Below are positions 31,736-41,501 of a stretch of DNA of 64,000 bases, piece after piece. The DNA comes from Klebsiella quasipneumoniae subsp. quasipneumoniae (lineage in GTDB: Bacteria; Pseudomonadota; Gammaproteobacteria; Enterobacterales; Enterobacteriaceae). Every line of letters starts with the position of its first letter. Within the stretch, counting starts at the first letter, position 1. Made by a program: the position numbers and the translations under genes. The notes under the pieces were generated by a model. The model did no database searches. It had not been told where the DNA came from and saw only the letters and a program-made list of their open reading frames with translations. Location of the stretch: the NCBI RefSeq assembly GCF_020525925.1, contig NZ_CP084876.1, forward strand, positions 558,001-622,000, written 5' to 3'.

Positions 31736-32776
31736 ATGGCTGGTCAGTCTTCATCTCAGGCGGCGTCACCATTTCAATGGTGGAAACCCGCGCTTTTCTT
31801 TCTCGTCGTGATTGTCGGCCTGTGGTTCGTCAAATGGCAGCCGTACTACGGGAAAGCCTTCACCGCGGCGGAAACCCACAGTATCGGTAAATCCATTCTC
31901 GCCCAGGCCGACGCTAATCCGTTAAAGGCGGCGTGGGACTACGCGATGGTTTACTTCCTTGCCGTCTGGAAAGCGGCGGTGCTCGGCGTGCTGCTCGGGT
32001 CGCTGATTCAGGTGCTGATCCCGCGCGACTGGCTGCTGCGCACCCTGGGGCAATCGCGTTTTCAGGGGACGCTGCTGGGGGCGATTTTCTCGCTACCAGG
32101 CATGATGTGCACCTGCTGCGCCGCGCCGGTCGCGGCCGGGATGCGCAAACAGCAGGTGTCGATGGGCGGGGCGCTGGCGTTCTGGATGGGCAATCCGCTG
32201 CTCAACCCGGCGACATTGGTGTTTATGGGCTTTGTTCTGGGCTGGCAGTTTGCGCTGGTTCGCCTGGTGGCGGGCCTGGCGACGGTGCTGATTGTCGCAA
32301 CGCTGGTGCAGAAATGGGTAAAAGAGGCGGCGACGCAGCCTGCCGTGGTGCCTGAAGCGCAACCGGAAGCGGCCCAGGGCGGTTTCTTTAGCCGCTGGCT
32401 GCGGGCGCTGTGGACGTTGTTCTGGAACACCATCCCGGTTTATATCCTTGCGGTACTGGTGCTGGGTGCGGCGCGCGTCTGGCTGTTCCCGCACGCTGAT
32501 GGCGTGGTGGATAATACCTTGTTCTGGGTCATCGCGATGGCGATCGCCGGCTGCCTGTTTGTGATCCCTACTGCGGCGGAAATTCCGATTGTCCAGACGA
32601 TGATGCTGGCAGGGATGGGCGTCGCGCCGGCGCTGGCGCTGCTGATTACGTTGCCGGCGGTGAGCGTGCCGTCGCTGATTATGCTGCGCAAAGCCTTCCC
32701 GGCCAAAGCGCTGTGGCTGACCGGCGGGCTGGTGGCGCTGTGCGGCGCGATTGTCGGTGCGCTGGCGCTGGTGTAG
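31736..32776 (+). CDS. yraQ: YraQ family permease-like membrane protein
   Basis: 346 residues with about eight membrane helices. ATG at 31736 has GGGGA 7 nt upstream. The family motif LPGMMCTCCAAPVAAGMRKQQVS carries a Cys-rich CTCC, and GNPLLNPATLVFMGF repeats in the second half as IPTAAEIPIVQTM. YraQ (DUF318) proteins are predicted permeases; the cysteines suggest a metal or thiol substrate but this is not shown. Confidence 0.93.
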   Translation: MAGQSSSQAASPFQWWKPALFFLVVIVGLWFVKWQPYYGKAFTAAETHSIGKSILAQADANPLKAAWDYAMVYFLAVWKAAVLGVLLGSLIQVLIPRDWLLRTLGQSRFQGTLLGAIFSLPGMMCTCCAAPVAAGMRKQQVSMGGALAFWMGNPLLNPATLVFMGFVLGWQFALVRLVAGLATVLIVATLVQKWVKEAATQPAVVPEAQPEAAQGGFFSRWLRALWTLFWNTIPVYILAVLVLGAARVWLFPHADGVVDNTLFWVIAMAIAGCLFVIPTAAEIPIVQTMMLAGMGVAPALALLITLPAVSVPSLIMLRKAFPAKALWLTGGLVALCGAIVGALALV

Positions 32777-32809
32777 TGTGCTGTAAACGTACGGATAGCC
32801 GGATGGTGT

Positions 32810-32837
32810 GCCGGGCGGCGGCTACGCCTAACCCGGC
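32810..32837. repeat. REP element, first of an inverted pair
   Basis: GCCGGGCGGCGGCTACGCCT-AACCCGGC is a typical Klebsiella REP palindrome in the gap between convergent yraQ and dolP. Confidence 0.75.
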
Positions 32838-32859
32838 ACATAACGAACAGGGGACTGCA

Positions 32860-32886
32860 GCCCGGCTAAGCGTAGCGCCAGCCGGG
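32860..32886. repeat. REP element, second of an inverted pair
   Basis: GCCCGGCTAAGCGTAGCG-CCAGCCGGG is a second copy in the opposite orientation 22 nt away, itself flanked by CTGCAG on both sides. Together they make a BIME-like unit. Confidence 0.7.
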
Positions 32887-32897
32887 AAACTGCAGCT

Positions 32898-33473
32898 TTA
32901 TTTGATGTAGGTAAAGGCGGTAGTCACCCGGGACACGCCGCTCACCCGGCTGGCAATATCCGCCGCCGCGCGGCCTTCACGGTCGGTCACCAGCCCCATC
33001 AGGAAGACTTCGCTGTTTTCCGTGGTCACCTTCACGTTCGAGGATTTGACCTGATCGGTGCCCAGCAGCTGCGAACGCACCTTGGTGGTAATCCAGGTAT
33101 CAGAAGAGGCGGTGCCTAAACCAATCGGCTGGCCCTGGCGCACTTCGTTAAACACTTCCGTGGTTCCTTCCACGCCCATGGCGATTTGCTTGGCGCGGGC
33201 TGAGAGGTCCGGCGTCGGCGACTGACCGGTCAGCAGGACTTTGCCCTGATAAGCGGTAACGTTGATGCGGGCCTGTTTCTTAATCTGTTCATCTTTCGAC
33301 AAGGCGCTATTGACGCGCAGTTCCAGGGTGCTGTCATCGACCTGGGTTCCCACCGTACGCGGGTCCGTTGCGGCTTTAGTGCCGACTGCTGCCGTTCCGA
33401 CTACCGCGGCGGCAACGCAGCCCTGCAGCAGTAGTGCAGAAAGCAGGATGGCGAGGGGCGAGAGAGCCTTCAT
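32898..33473 (-). CDS. dolP: Outer membrane lipoprotein DolP (YraP), dual BON domain
   Basis: Maintains outer membrane integrity, binds anionic lipid at division sites and interacts with the BAM complex. 191 residues; lipobox LQGC at Cys19 followed by VAAAV (no Asp at +2). Two BON domains (about 47-115 and 125-191) with DSTLELRVNSALSKDEQI and SDTWITTKVRSQLL starts. Sits 9 nt after diaA in the lpoA-yraN-diaA-dolP line; E. coli dolP also has a sigma-E promoter, not searched in detail here. Confidence 0.97.
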   Translation of the reverse strand: MKALSPLAILLSALLLQGCVAAAVVGTAAVGTKAATDPRTVGTQVDDSTLELRVNSALSKDEQIKKQARINVTAYQGKVLLTGQSPTPDLSARAKQIAMGVEGTTEVFNEVRQGQPIGLGTASSDTWITTKVRSQLLGTDQVKSSNVKVTTENSEVFLMGLVTDREGRAAADIASRVSGVSRVTTAFTYIK

Positions 33474-33482
33474 GTGTTCTCC

Positions 33483-34073
33483 TTAATCGTCCTGGTGTGG
33501 AAAAAGAGTGTTATCTATCAAATCGCACAGACAGTTGACGGTCAGCATATGCATCTCCTGGATACGCGCGCTGCGGTGCGAGGGGATGCGAATTTCGACA
33601 TCCTGCTGACCTAACAGGCCCGCCAGCTCACCGCCGTCATAGCCGGTCAACGCGACGATGGTCATGTCGCGGGTCACGGCGGCTTCCACTGCCTTGACGA
33701 TGTCCCGGCTGTTACCGCGCGTGGAGATTGCCAGCAGCACATCGCCGGCATGTCCCAGGGCGCGCACCTGCTTGGCGTAAATCTCGTCATGCAGGCGATC
33801 GTTAGCGATGGCAGTTAAGACCACATTATCGGTGTTTAGTGCAATGGCGGGTAAACCAGGGCGTTCCGTTTCAAAACGATTAATCATGCTGGCAGCAAAA
33901 TGCTGTGCGTTGGCGGCGGAAGTGCCATTACCACAACAGAGGATTTTGTTGCCGTTGAGCAGGGACTGCACGAGCGTCATCGCCGCCCGGGAGATGGCGT
34001 CCGGGAGTGCTTCTGCTGCGGCAATTTGGGTTTGAATGCTTTCGGTAAAGCAGGCTTTGATTCTGTCGAGCAC
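33483..34073 (-). CDS. diaA: DnaA initiator-associating protein DiaA
   Basis: SIS-domain tetramer that binds DnaA and promotes timely replication start at oriC. GTG at 34073 ([16 protein letters not shown]) with AAGGGA upstream gives 196 residues as in E. coli. Conserved SIS core: [19 protein letters not shown] and [21 protein letters not shown] longer frame from 34109 has no family support. Confidence 0.96.
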   Translation of the reverse strand: MLDRIKACFTESIQTQIAAAEALPDAISRAAMTLVQSLLNGNKILCCGNGTSAANAQHFAASMINRFETERPGLPAIALNTDNVVLTAIANDRLHDEIYAKQVRALGHAGDVLLAISTRGNSRDIVKAVEAAVTRDMTIVALTGYDGGELAGLLGQQDVEIRIPSHRSARIQEMHMLTVNCLCDLIDNTLFPHQDD

Positions 34074-34098
34074 GGGATCCCTTACTTCTGGTATTACG

Positions 34099-34485
34099 CT
34101 ATTCGCCAAAGGCGTTTTTTAGCCATTGGATGTCGTTGCCGGTGAAGGCTACCACATCGAAACGGCAATCCACAGTCTCAAAGCTCCCATTCTGTCGGCA
34201 GAGCCACAAACGGGCGGCTTTAAGGAGGCGTTGCTGTTTTTGCGGGGTGACGCTGGCCGCCGCGTCACCGTACAGGGCGCTGCGGCGGTAGCGCACCTCG
34301 ACAAAGACGGTGACGGCGCCGTCGCGCATGATGAGGTCAATTTCGCCGCCACGCTCGCGGGCGTTGGCGGCGATAAAACGCAGGCCCTGGCCTTCCAGCC
34401 AGCGGCGAGCACGGTTTTCCCATGCATCGCCGGTCTGTTTGCTTAGCTGGCCGGGACGATTTGTCCCTGCTGGTACTTGAGCCAT
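34099..34485 (-). CDS. yraN: YraN, predicted endonuclease-like UPF0102 protein
   Basis: 128-residue protein of the YraN/UPF0102 family with a restriction-endonuclease-like fold. The PD-(D/E)xK-like residues are in [14 protein letters not shown]...VFVEVRYRR. Function unproven. Its start overlaps the end of lpoA by 43 nt, so translation is likely coupled. Confidence 0.93.
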   Translation of the reverse strand: MAQVPAGTNRPGQLSKQTGDAWENRARRWLEGQGLRFIAANARERGGEIDLIMRDGAVTVFVEVRYRRSALYGDAAASVTPQKQQRLLKAARLWLCRQNGSFETVDCRFDVVAFTGNDIQWLKNAFGE

Positions 34486-36551
34486 GACAGTTTCCTGTTA
34501 ATCACGCAGTCCTGAGTCGCCGTCAGATCGCCGGTATTCCCGTTCAGTTCGAAGCCCGGCGTCTGGCGCATTTGCGTGAAGTGGTTTGCCAGCGACCAGG
34601 CGTCAGCGCCCATCGCATACAGACGCGCCAGCGAGTAGTCATTGCGCACCGCAGACAGCGCCTGCTGCATCAGCGCCGGGTTGCTGCCAGCCAGCATCGG
34701 GATTTCGCTATACTGCAGGCCTTCCATCTCCAGACGGAAATCCGGACCGGCGGTGCCCTGTGCGCTGCGCGAGCTGGCGTACAGGGTGACATTGCTCTGG
34801 CTGCCGTTGCGCATCGCGATCATGGGTTTGATATAGCCAATCTGTTCCGGGGTGGCGAGGATGTAGGCTGCGTCGACGCTGCCGCCGCTGCTAACCGGCA
34901 TCTCATCCGCACTGCCGAGGACGCTGTTCTGCGCTGATGGCAGGGTGGAGACCGGGGTGCCGCTCAGCGCAATGCCTCCTCCGCCGTTAACGCCGGCGCG
35001 CAGTTCCGCCGTGGAGCCAAAACGCTGCTGCAGGACGCTGGCGCCGCCCAGCTTCAGCCATTCGTCGGCAAACGCGTTGACCACACGATCGCCCAGCGCG
35101 CCGCGCGGAACCAGCAGCAACGGCGTCTGTTTGCCCTGTTGATGGATATGTCGGGCGGCGTCACGCGCTTCGTCTTCCGGCGACAGCGCGAAATAGCAGA
35201 TATTAGCGCGGCCTTCGACCTTCTCCGGCTGGTTGAGCGCCAGCACGTTGAGCGGCGTATTGCTCTTGATAACATCTTCGACGTTCTCTTTCAGCAGCGG
35301 TCCGACGACGAGGGTGGCGCCGTCCTGCTGAGCCTGAGCAAGCAGCTGGCCGATCGGCTGGCTGGTGGTATCGTAAATTTTCAGTTCTGCCGAGGGGTTG
35401 GCGGCGGTGGCGACCACTGGCTGCGGCTGTGCGGCCGGGGCAGTGACCGGCTGGGTGGCCGGAGAGGTGGTGGTCTGCGGCGCGGCGACCGCTGCCGGGG
35501 CCTGAGCGGCCGGCTCCGCGGCTGGCGTTGCCTGGGTTTGCGCCGGGGCCTGCACCGGTTCAGCGCGACTTCCGGTAGCCGTAAGATCGGTAATTTCCGC
35601 CTGCGACGGGCTTACCACGTCATCATTACCGGACGCGTTCGCCGCCTGGGCGACCTGAGCGGGAACCGCGCTGCCCGTCACCGACGGCGCGCCGTTTTTG
35701 GCGGCTTCGAAGCCCTGCTGGATGGTACGGCCGAAGATCGACGCCTGGCCGTTCAGCGGCAGGAAAAGCGCAATCTTGTTGATGGAGGCGGGCTTATAGT
35801 TTTGCATGTTCACCAGCGCCGTCGGCAGCATTTTGGCGCCCGGGTTTTGCGGGTAGCGCGTCTGCCAGTCTTTGACGCCGGCTTTCAGCAGCGTGGGATC
35901 GTTGCGGTTGTCAAACCACATCCGCTGCAGATCCAGCCAGCCCTGGAGGGTATTTTCATCGGCATTGATCACCAGCGCATTGGCCTGATCCTGGGTCATC
36001 GCGGTCAGCGCTTGCCAGGTCGCGTCAATATTTTGCTGGCGCTGTTTGGCATCGCTCAGCAGCGGCTGCTGGGCGATTAAGGCGCGCAGCAGCGTAACCG
36101 ATGGTTTACCCTGGCTGGCATCGATTTGCGCCTGCCAGTAGCGCGCCTGCTGAGGCTGCTCCAGGCTTGCCGGGTCAAGCTTAGCCAACAGCGTACGGGC
36201 CCCCTGATAGTCGTTCTGCGCCAGCTTCACTTCTATCGCCAGCAGTGACTGTTCACGGGCCTGGGTGCTGTCCAGGTTCGACGGCAGCTGGTTAAACAGG
36301 TCGATGGCCTGCTGCTTCTTTCCTTCCTGCAGCAGTGCACGAATGGCGAGTAATTGCCAGTTGGTCTTGCTATCATTCGTGCTTTGCTGCATCTGCTGCA
36401 AGTAGAAACTGGAGTTGGCCTGCGACGTACCCTGCATAAACGCCGTACTTTGATCCTGCGTGTGGGTGCCGCAGCCAGCAAAAAGAAGAGTAGCCAGCAA
36501 TACGGGCAGACAGCGCGCGGGCTTAGAACGAAGAAATGTTGACGGTACCAT
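34443..36551 (-). CDS. lpoA: Penicillin-binding protein activator LpoA
   Basis: Outer membrane lipoprotein that reaches through the periplasm to activate PBP1A. ATG at 36551 (MVPSTFLRS); lipobox FAGC at about Cys27. N-terminal TPR-like helical domain (to about 255), then a periplasmic-binding-protein-like C-terminal domain. Between them lies a long Ala/Pro/Gln/Thr-rich linker (about residues 300-410) that makes this form 702 residues, longer than E. coli (678). Divergent from rsmI, first gene of lpoA-yraN-diaA-dolP. Confidence 0.97.
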   Translation of the reverse strand: MVPSTFLRSKPARCLPVLLATLLFAGCGTHTQDQSTAFMQGTSQANSSFYLQQMQQSTNDSKTNWQLLAIRALLQEGKKQQAIDLFNQLPSNLDSTQAREQSLLAIEVKLAQNDYQGARTLLAKLDPASLEQPQQARYWQAQIDASQGKPSVTLLRALIAQQPLLSDAKQRQQNIDATWQALTAMTQDQANALVINADENTLQGWLDLQRMWFDNRNDPTLLKAGVKDWQTRYPQNPGAKMLPTALVNMQNYKPASINKIALFLPLNGQASIFGRTIQQGFEAAKNGAPSVTGSAVPAQVAQAANASGNDDVVSPSQAEITDLTATGSRAEPVQAPAQTQATPAAEPAAQAPAAVAAPQTTTSPATQPVTAPAAQPQPVVATAANPSAELKIYDTTSQPIGQLLAQAQQDGATLVVGPLLKENVEDVIKSNTPLNVLALNQPEKVEGRANICYFALSPEDEARDAARHIHQQGKQTPLLLVPRGALGDRVVNAFADEWLKLGGASVLQQRFGSTAELRAGVNGGGGIALSGTPVSTLPSAQNSVLGSADEMPVSSGGSVDAAYILATPEQIGYIKPMIAMRNGSQSNVTLYASSRSAQGTAGPDFRLEMEGLQYSEIPMLAGSNPALMQQALSAVRNDYSLARLYAMGADAWSLANHFTQMRQTPGFELNGNTGDLTATQDCVINRKLSWLKYQQGQIVPAS

Positions 36552-36614
36552 AAGTGTCCAGTGATATTTTTTTGGCTCAATGCTCAATATTAAATCGGCA
36601 ATACGGACGAGACA

Positions 36615-37478
36615 ATGAAACAACACGAATCAGCGGATAATTCTCAGGGGCAGCTCTATATTGTGCCCACTCCGATAGGAAATCTGTCTGATATCACGCA
36701 GCGCGCACTGGAAGTGTTGCAAGCCGTTGATTTAATTGCCGCGGAGGATACCCGCCACACCGGTTTGCTGCTGCAGCATTTTGCGATTAACGCCCGCTTG
36801 TTTGCGCTTCATGACCATAACGAGCAGCAAAAGGCGGAAACACTTCTCGCTAAACTGAAAGAAGGGCAAAACATCGCGCTGGTCTCCGATGCCGGCACGC
36901 CGCTGATTAACGACCCAGGCTACCATCTGGTGCGCACCTGTCGTGAAGCGAATATTCGCGTCGTACCGCTGCCGGGACCCTGCGCGGCCATCGCCGCCCT
37001 CAGCGCCGCCGGTTTGCCCTCCGATCGTTTCTGCTATGAAGGCTTCCTGCCGGCGAAATCGAAAGGCCGTCGCGATACCCTGAAAGCGCTGGAAGAAGAG
37101 CCGCGCACCCTCATCTTCTACGAGTCGACCCACCGGCTGGTGGAGAGTCTGGAAGATATCTGTGCGGTACTGGGAGAATCCCGCTACGTGGTGCTGGCCC
37201 GCGAGCTAACCAAAACCTGGGAATCGATCCACGGGGCGCCGATTGGCGAGCTGGTGGCGTGGGTCAGGGAAGACGAAAACCGTCGCAAAGGCGAGATGGT
37301 GCTGATCGTCGAAGGCTTTAAGGCGCAGGAAGAGGCGCTGCCGGCGGCGGCGCTGCGTACCCTGGCGCTGCTGCAGGCGGAGCTGCCGCTGAAGAAAGCC
37401 GCTGCGCTGGCTGCGGAGATCCACGGTGTGAAGAAGAATGCGCTGTATAAGTATGCCCTGGAGCAGCAGGGGGAGTGA
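36615..37478 (+). CDS. rsmI: 16S rRNA 2'-O-methyltransferase RsmI (C1402)
   Basis: Methylates the ribose of C1402 in the 30S decoding centre using SAM. 287 residues of the tetrapyrrole-methylase fold: [41 protein letters not shown] and [22 protein letters not shown] are family hallmarks. Divergent from lpoA with a 63-nt gap. Confidence 0.98.
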   Translation: MKQHESADNSQGQLYIVPTPIGNLSDITQRALEVLQAVDLIAAEDTRHTGLLLQHFAINARLFALHDHNEQQKAETLLAKLKEGQNIALVSDAGTPLINDPGYHLVRTCREANIRVVPLPGPCAAIAALSAAGLPSDRFCYEGFLPAKSKGRRDTLKALEEEPRTLIFYESTHRLVESLEDICAVLGESRYVVLARELTKTWESIHGAPIGELVAWVREDENRRKGEMVLIVEGFKAQEEALPAAALRTLALLQAELPLKKAAALAAEIHGVKKNALYKYALEQQGE

Positions 37479-37549
37479 TCCTGTAAAACCAGTGAAAGCC
37501 TGGCAAGCCGCCCTTAAGATTGTGAAGGGTGGCTTGAGCGTCATCCGAC

Positions 37550-37585
37550 ATGTCGGAAGAAATGTCGGAAGAAATGTCGGAAGAA
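37550..37585 (+). repeat. Three exact tandem copies of a 12-bp unit
   Basis: ATGTCGGAAGAA is repeated three times without change in the 199-nt gap after rsmI. The third copy runs into AAGTGCAG. The unit keeps frame (Met-Ser-Glu-Glu) but the frame it would open has no convincing ribosome site. Confidence 0.85.
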
Positions 37586-37629
37586 AAGTGCAGCCCGCCT
37601 TCCTTGCCGCACAGCACCCCTAACCAACC

Positions 37630-37649
37630 AGCCCGGATAAATCCGGGCT
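37630..37649. terminator. Hairpin between rsmI and garD, possible shared terminator
   Basis: AGCCCGGAT/ATCCGGGCT around AA lies between convergent stops. T runs are poor on both sides, so it may be a transcript-end stabiliser and not a strong terminator. Confidence 0.5.
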
Positions 37650-37677
37650 TAACGTGGTTAAACCCTTACGCTCTCGA

Positions 37678-39249
37678 TCAGGTCACCGGCGCCGGGTTAA
37701 ACACCGCCAGCTGGTTATGCAGACCCCATTGATCGGAGAAGGTTTTCTTGCGTCCGCTGGCCACGTCGAGAATGAATTCGAACAGCTTCAGCCCCACATC
37801 CTCAATCGTCTCTTCGCCGGTGGCGATGGTGCCGGCGTTAATGTCCATTAAGTCATACCAGCGGTTAGCCAGCTCGGTACGGGTCGCCATTTTTATCACC
37901 GGTACCGCCATCAGTCCGTAAGGCGTGCCGCGGCCGGTGGTGAATACCTGCACCGTGATGCCAGAGGCCACCTGCTGGGTGCCGCAGACAAAATCGCTGG
38001 CGGGGGGGGCAGCGTAAATCAGGCCGCGTTTGGTCGGGCGCTGCCCAGGGGAAAGCACCTCAACGATGGCGCTTTTGCCTGATTTGGCAATCGACCCCAG
38101 CGCTTTTTCCACCACGTTGGCCAGGCCGCCTTTCTTGTTGCCGGGGGAGGGGTTGGCGCTGCGGTCGGTTTTGCCCATGTCGAGATAGTTATCGTACCAG
38201 GCCATCTCTTCCAGCAGGCGTTGACCCACCTCTTCGTTGATCGCCCGCGGGGTCAGCAGATGGATAGCGTCGCGGACTTCGGTCACCTCTGAGAACATCA
38301 CCGTCGCGCCGCAGCGCACCAGCAGATCGGAGGCGTAACCCACCGCCGGGTTGGCGGTCACGCCGGAGAAAGCGTCGCTGCCGCCGCACTGCATACCCAC
38401 CACCAGCTCAGAGGCCGGGCAGGTTTCCCGCTGACGCTGGTTGAGTTTCGTCAGATGGCGCTCGGCGACCTGCAGAATGTCATCGACCATCGATTTAAAG
38501 CCCACGTGCTTTTCATCCTGCAGGCTGACGATGCTGGCGCTGTCCACCGGGATGCTTTTGACATCTTCGGTCCCCTGCAGCAGGCGTTCGGGCTGCAGCT
38601 TTTCACAGCCAAGGCCAATGACCATCACTTCGCCGCCGAAGTTCGGGTTAAGGGCGATATTGTGGATGGTGCGAATCGGCACCACCGCCGCTGGCGCATT
38701 AATCGCTACGCCGCAGCCATAGAGGTGATTCAGACCCACCACGCCGTCGACGTTGGGATAGTTCGGCAGCAGGTCGCGTTCAATGAGTTTCACCACGTAA
38801 TCGACCACGCCCGCAACGCAGTGCACGCTGGTGGTGATACCCAGCAGATTTTTGGTGCCCACGCTGCCGTCGGCATTGCGGTAGCCTTCGAAGGTGTAGC
38901 CTTCCAGCGGCGGTAGCGGGGCGGGCACTTTGGTGGCCAGCGGCAGGGTGTCCAACGGCGGGGCGGTAGGCAACTCCACTAACGACTCGTCAATCCAGCT
39001 TCCCTGGGGGATGTCGCGCACCGCGAAGCCAATCACTTCTCCGTAACGGATAATTTCACCGCGGGCAGGGATATCCGCCAGGGCGACTTTATGCCCCTGT
39101 GGGATGTGCTCGATGAGCGTCAGGCCGTCCGGGAAACGCGTTCCGGCGGTCAATCCCCGATCGTTGACAATAATCGCCACATTATCTGTTGGGTCAACTT
39201 TTATATAAAACGCGGTCGGCGATGGTTGTCGAATTGAAATATCGGCCAT
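37678..39249 (-). CDS. garD: Galactarate dehydratase
   Basis: Converts galactarate to 5-keto-4-deoxy-D-glucarate, the first catabolic step. 523 residues: N-terminal SAF-like domain (about 1-100), then the large dehydratase domain with [34 protein letters not shown] and [10 protein letters not shown]. It is a paralogue of UxaA at 55.3 kb. A run of eight G (38002-38009, in the Pro-Pro-Ala of YAAPPASDF) is a slip-prone spot but the frame is intact. Divergent from garL. Confidence 0.97.
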   Translation of the reverse strand: MADISIRQPSPTAFYIKVDPTDNVAIIVNDRGLTAGTRFPDGLTLIEHIPQGHKVALADIPARGEIIRYGEVIGFAVRDIPQGSWIDESLVELPTAPPLDTLPLATKVPAPLPPLEGYTFEGYRNADGSVGTKNLLGITTSVHCVAGVVDYVVKLIERDLLPNYPNVDGVVGLNHLYGCGVAINAPAAVVPIRTIHNIALNPNFGGEVMVIGLGCEKLQPERLLQGTEDVKSIPVDSASIVSLQDEKHVGFKSMVDDILQVAERHLTKLNQRQRETCPASELVVGMQCGGSDAFSGVTANPAVGYASDLLVRCGATVMFSEVTEVRDAIHLLTPRAINEEVGQRLLEEMAWYDNYLDMGKTDRSANPSPGNKKGGLANVVEKALGSIAKSGKSAIVEVLSPGQRPTKRGLIYAAPPASDFVCGTQQVASGITVQVFTTGRGTPYGLMAVPVIKMATRTELANRWYDLMDINAGTIATGEETIEDVGLKLFEFILDVASGRKKTFSDQWGLHNQLAVFNPAPVT

Positions 39250-39355
39250 TGTCCAGTTATCTCCAAACAGGTACTAAAAATATAATTAAATGGTCATTCT
39301 GGCGCGGTAGAGCAGAATAATGAAATAAAGAATGTCAGGTGTGTCGGCATGAAGA

Positions 39356-39371
39356 TGTGATCTAAATCACT
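39356..39371 (-). promoter_or_regulatory. CRP-binding site upstream of garD
   Basis: TGTGATCTAAATCACT fits TGTGA-N6-TCACA with one mismatch, about 107 nt before the garD start. Catabolite control of sugar-acid genes is expected. Confidence 0.7.
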
Positions 39372-39434
39372 CCTTATCGCCATGAACGCGTGCGGTGGGC
39401 GGGCAATCGTAAGAAGTGTGGATTAGCGCCCATG

Positions 39435-39464
39435 GCTTAAGGCGATTGCCCAACTTAAGCTTTT
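39435..39464 (+). promoter_or_regulatory. Inverted repeat followed by a T run in the garD-garL gap
   Basis: GCTTAAG (39435-39441) and CTTAAGC (39454-39460) flank a GGC-GATT-GCC core, and TTTT follows. It could be an operator for the gar activator or a leader terminator on the garL strand. Confidence 0.4.
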
Positions 39465-39813
39465 AAAAATGTATTTATATTGTGTTTATGCATAGTGTCT
39501 GGCGAGTTGGCGCTGACTATACTGAGTCGTGTTTTTGTGACGTCCGATATCTGCATGGTTGGCCTTTGAATCGCGGGTTAATAATTTAGCCGTGACCTAA
39601 TGAATAATAAAAAATGGTTAATTTGCGATGGGCTTACATTTTCCGGACTCAAGGTCAGGGAATAAAAAAGGACACCCATTCGCCGGTTTACTCTGCGGAT
39701 AATATTTGGGGTCAGGCGATACACTTTTCCAGCCTAATGGGGCTCTCTCGCCGGGCTGGTGATATAACGAATGAATTGCAGAAGTTAGCAACGGTTAACG
39801 CAAGGTAAAAATC

Positions 39814-40584
39814 ATGGATAACGCAATTTTCCCGAACAAATTTAAGGCCGCGCTGGCGGCTCATCAGGTGCAGATTGGCTGCTGGTGCGCGCTGGCCAAT
39901 CCGATTAGCACCGAGGTGTTGGGTCTGGCGGGTTTCGACTGGCTGGTACTGGACGCGGAACACGCGCCGAACGACGTCACCACGCTTATCCCGCAGCTTA
40001 TGGCGCTGAAAGGCAGTTCCAGCGCTCAGGTGGTTCGCGTGCCGACCAACGAGCCCATCATTATTAAGCGCATGCTGGATATCGGCTTCTATAACTTCCT
40101 GGTGCCGTTTGTCGAGACGGCTGAACAGGCGGCGCAGGCGGTGGCTTCTACCCGCTATCCGCCGGAAGGGATCCGTGGGGTTTCCGTTTCCCATCGCGGC
40201 AATATGTTCGGCACCGTGCCGGACTACTTCGCCCAGTCCAATAAGAACATTTCTGTTCTGGTACAGATTGAGAGCCAGATCGGGGTGGACAACGTCGAGG
40301 CGATTGCCGCGATCGAAGGTGTCGACGGCCTGTTCGTCGGCCCGAGCGACCTGGCCGCCGCGCTAGGTCATCTGGGCAATGCCGCCCATCCTGAGGTGCA
40401 GCGCGCCATCCAGCATATCTTCGCCAGCGCGAAGAAGCACGGTAAGCCAAGCGGCATTCTGGCGCCGGTGGAGGCCGATGCGCGGCGCTACCTGGAGTGG
40501 GGCGCCTCTTTTGTCGCCGTCGGCAGCGATCTGGGCGTCTTCCGTTCCGCAACCCAGAAACTTGCTGATGCCTTTAAAAAATAG
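39814..40584 (+). CDS. garL: 5-keto-4-deoxy-D-glucarate aldolase
   Basis: Class II aldolase cleaving 5-keto-4-deoxy-D-glucarate to pyruvate and tartronate semialdehyde. 256 residues of the HpcH/HpaI family with [30 protein letters not shown] and [15 protein letters not shown] carrying the metal ligands. Followed 26 nt later by garR. The E. coli order garP-garL-garR-garK is broken on both sides here. Confidence 0.97.
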   Translation: MDNAIFPNKFKAALAAHQVQIGCWCALANPISTEVLGLAGFDWLVLDAEHAPNDVTTLIPQLMALKGSSSAQVVRVPTNEPIIIKRMLDIGFYNFLVPFVETAEQAAQAVASTRYPPEGIRGVSVSHRGNMFGTVPDYFAQSNKNISVLVQIESQIGVDNVEAIAAIEGVDGLFVGPSDLAAALGHLGNAAHPEVQRAIQHIFASAKKHGKPSGILAPVEADARRYLEWGASFVAVGSDLGVFRSATQKLADAFKK

Positions 40585-40610
40585 TCACCAGGATGAAGAG
40601 AGAGAACAAT

Positions 40611-41501
40611 ATGACAATCAAAGTGGGTTTTATCGGTCTTGGCATTATGGGCAAGCCGATGAGCAAAAATTTGCTGAAGGCGGGTTACTCGCTGGTGGTG
40701 TCTGACCGTAACCCGGAAGCGATTGCCGACGTGATTGCCGCGGGCGCAGAGACCGCGACCACGCCGAAGGCGATTGCCGAGCAGTGCGACGTGATCATCA
40801 CCATGCTGCCGAACTCGCCGCATGTCAAAGAGGTGGCGCTGGGGGAGAACGGCATTATTGAAGGCGCGAAACCGGGCACCGTGGTGATCGACATGAGCTC
40901 TATTGCACCGCTGGCCAGCCGGGAAATCAGCGAAGCGCTGAAGGCTAAAGGCATTGATATGCTGGACGCGCCAGTAAGCGGCGGCGAACCAAAAGCGATC
41001 GACGGCACCCTGTCGGTAATGGTCGGCGGCGACAAGGCGATCTTCGACAAATATTACGAGCTGATGAAAGCGATGGCCGGCTCCGTGGTGCATACCGGCG
41101 ACATCGGCGCGGGCAATGTGACCAAACTGGCCAATCAGGTGATTGTCGCCCTGAACATCGCGGCCATGTCCGAAGCGCTGACTCTGGCCACCAAAGCCGG
41201 CGTCAATCCGGATCTGGTTTATCAGGCGATCCGCGGTGGTCTGGCGGGGAGTACCGTGCTGGATGCCAAAGCGCCGATGGTGATGGATCGTAACTTCAAG
41301 CCGGGCTTCCGGATCGATCTGCATATTAAAGATCTGGCCAATGCGCTGGATACCTCCCACGGCGTGGGCGCTCAGCTGCCGCTGACGGCGGCGGTAATGG
41401 AGATGATGCAGGCGCTGCGTGCGGACGGTCTGGGCACCGCTGACCATAGCGCGCTGGCTTGTTACTACGAAAAGCTGGCGAAAGTGGAAGTGACTCGCTA
41501 A
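40611..41501 (+). CDS. garR: Tartronate semialdehyde reductase
   Basis: Reduces tartronate semialdehyde to D-glycerate with NAD(P)H. 296 residues from ATG at 40611 (AGAGAGAA site; an ATG at 40593 would add six residues). Beta-hydroxyacid dehydrogenase signatures: GFIGLGIMGKPMSKNL, DAPVSGGEPKAIDGTL and GNVTKLANQ with catalytic Lys. Its product normally goes to GarK, which is only a fossil downstream. Confidence 0.97.
   Translation: MTIKVGFIGLGIMGKPMSKNLLKAGYSLVVSDRNPEAIADVIAAGAETATTPKAIAEQCDVIITMLPNSPHVKEVALGENGIIEGAKPGTVVIDMSSIAPLASREISEALKAKGIDMLDAPVSGGEPKAIDGTLSVMVGGDKAIFDKYYELMKAMAGSVVHTGDIGAGNVTKLANQVIVALNIAAMSEALTLATKAGVNPDLVYQAIRGGLAGSTVLDAKAPMVMDRNFKPGFRIDLHIKDLANALDTSHGVGAQLPLTAAVMEMMQALRADGLGTADHSALACYYEKLAKVEVTR

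Larger units (their letters stand above)
39250..39813. other. garD-garL intergenic control region (564 nt)
   Basis: No supported gene. The stretch is AT-rich compared with its neighbours and holds a CRP site (39356), an inverted repeat (39435-39460) and presumably the CdaR (SdaR) sites that activate gar genes in E. coli; I cannot place those. E. coli carries the transporter garP directly before garL; it is absent here. Confidence 0.7.

Noticed and set aside
37550..37732. 60-codon frame starting with the Met-Ser-Glu-Glu repeats
   Set aside because: No ribosome site, composition changes abruptly after the repeat, and the frame runs into the 3' end of garD antisense.
39614..39808. 64-codon frame before garL, considered as a garP fragment because it contains Trp-Ala-Tyr and a Val-Tyr pair
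   Set aside because: Only a few scattered matches to the GarP N-terminus remain after trying shifts. This is not above chance, unlike the garK remnant.
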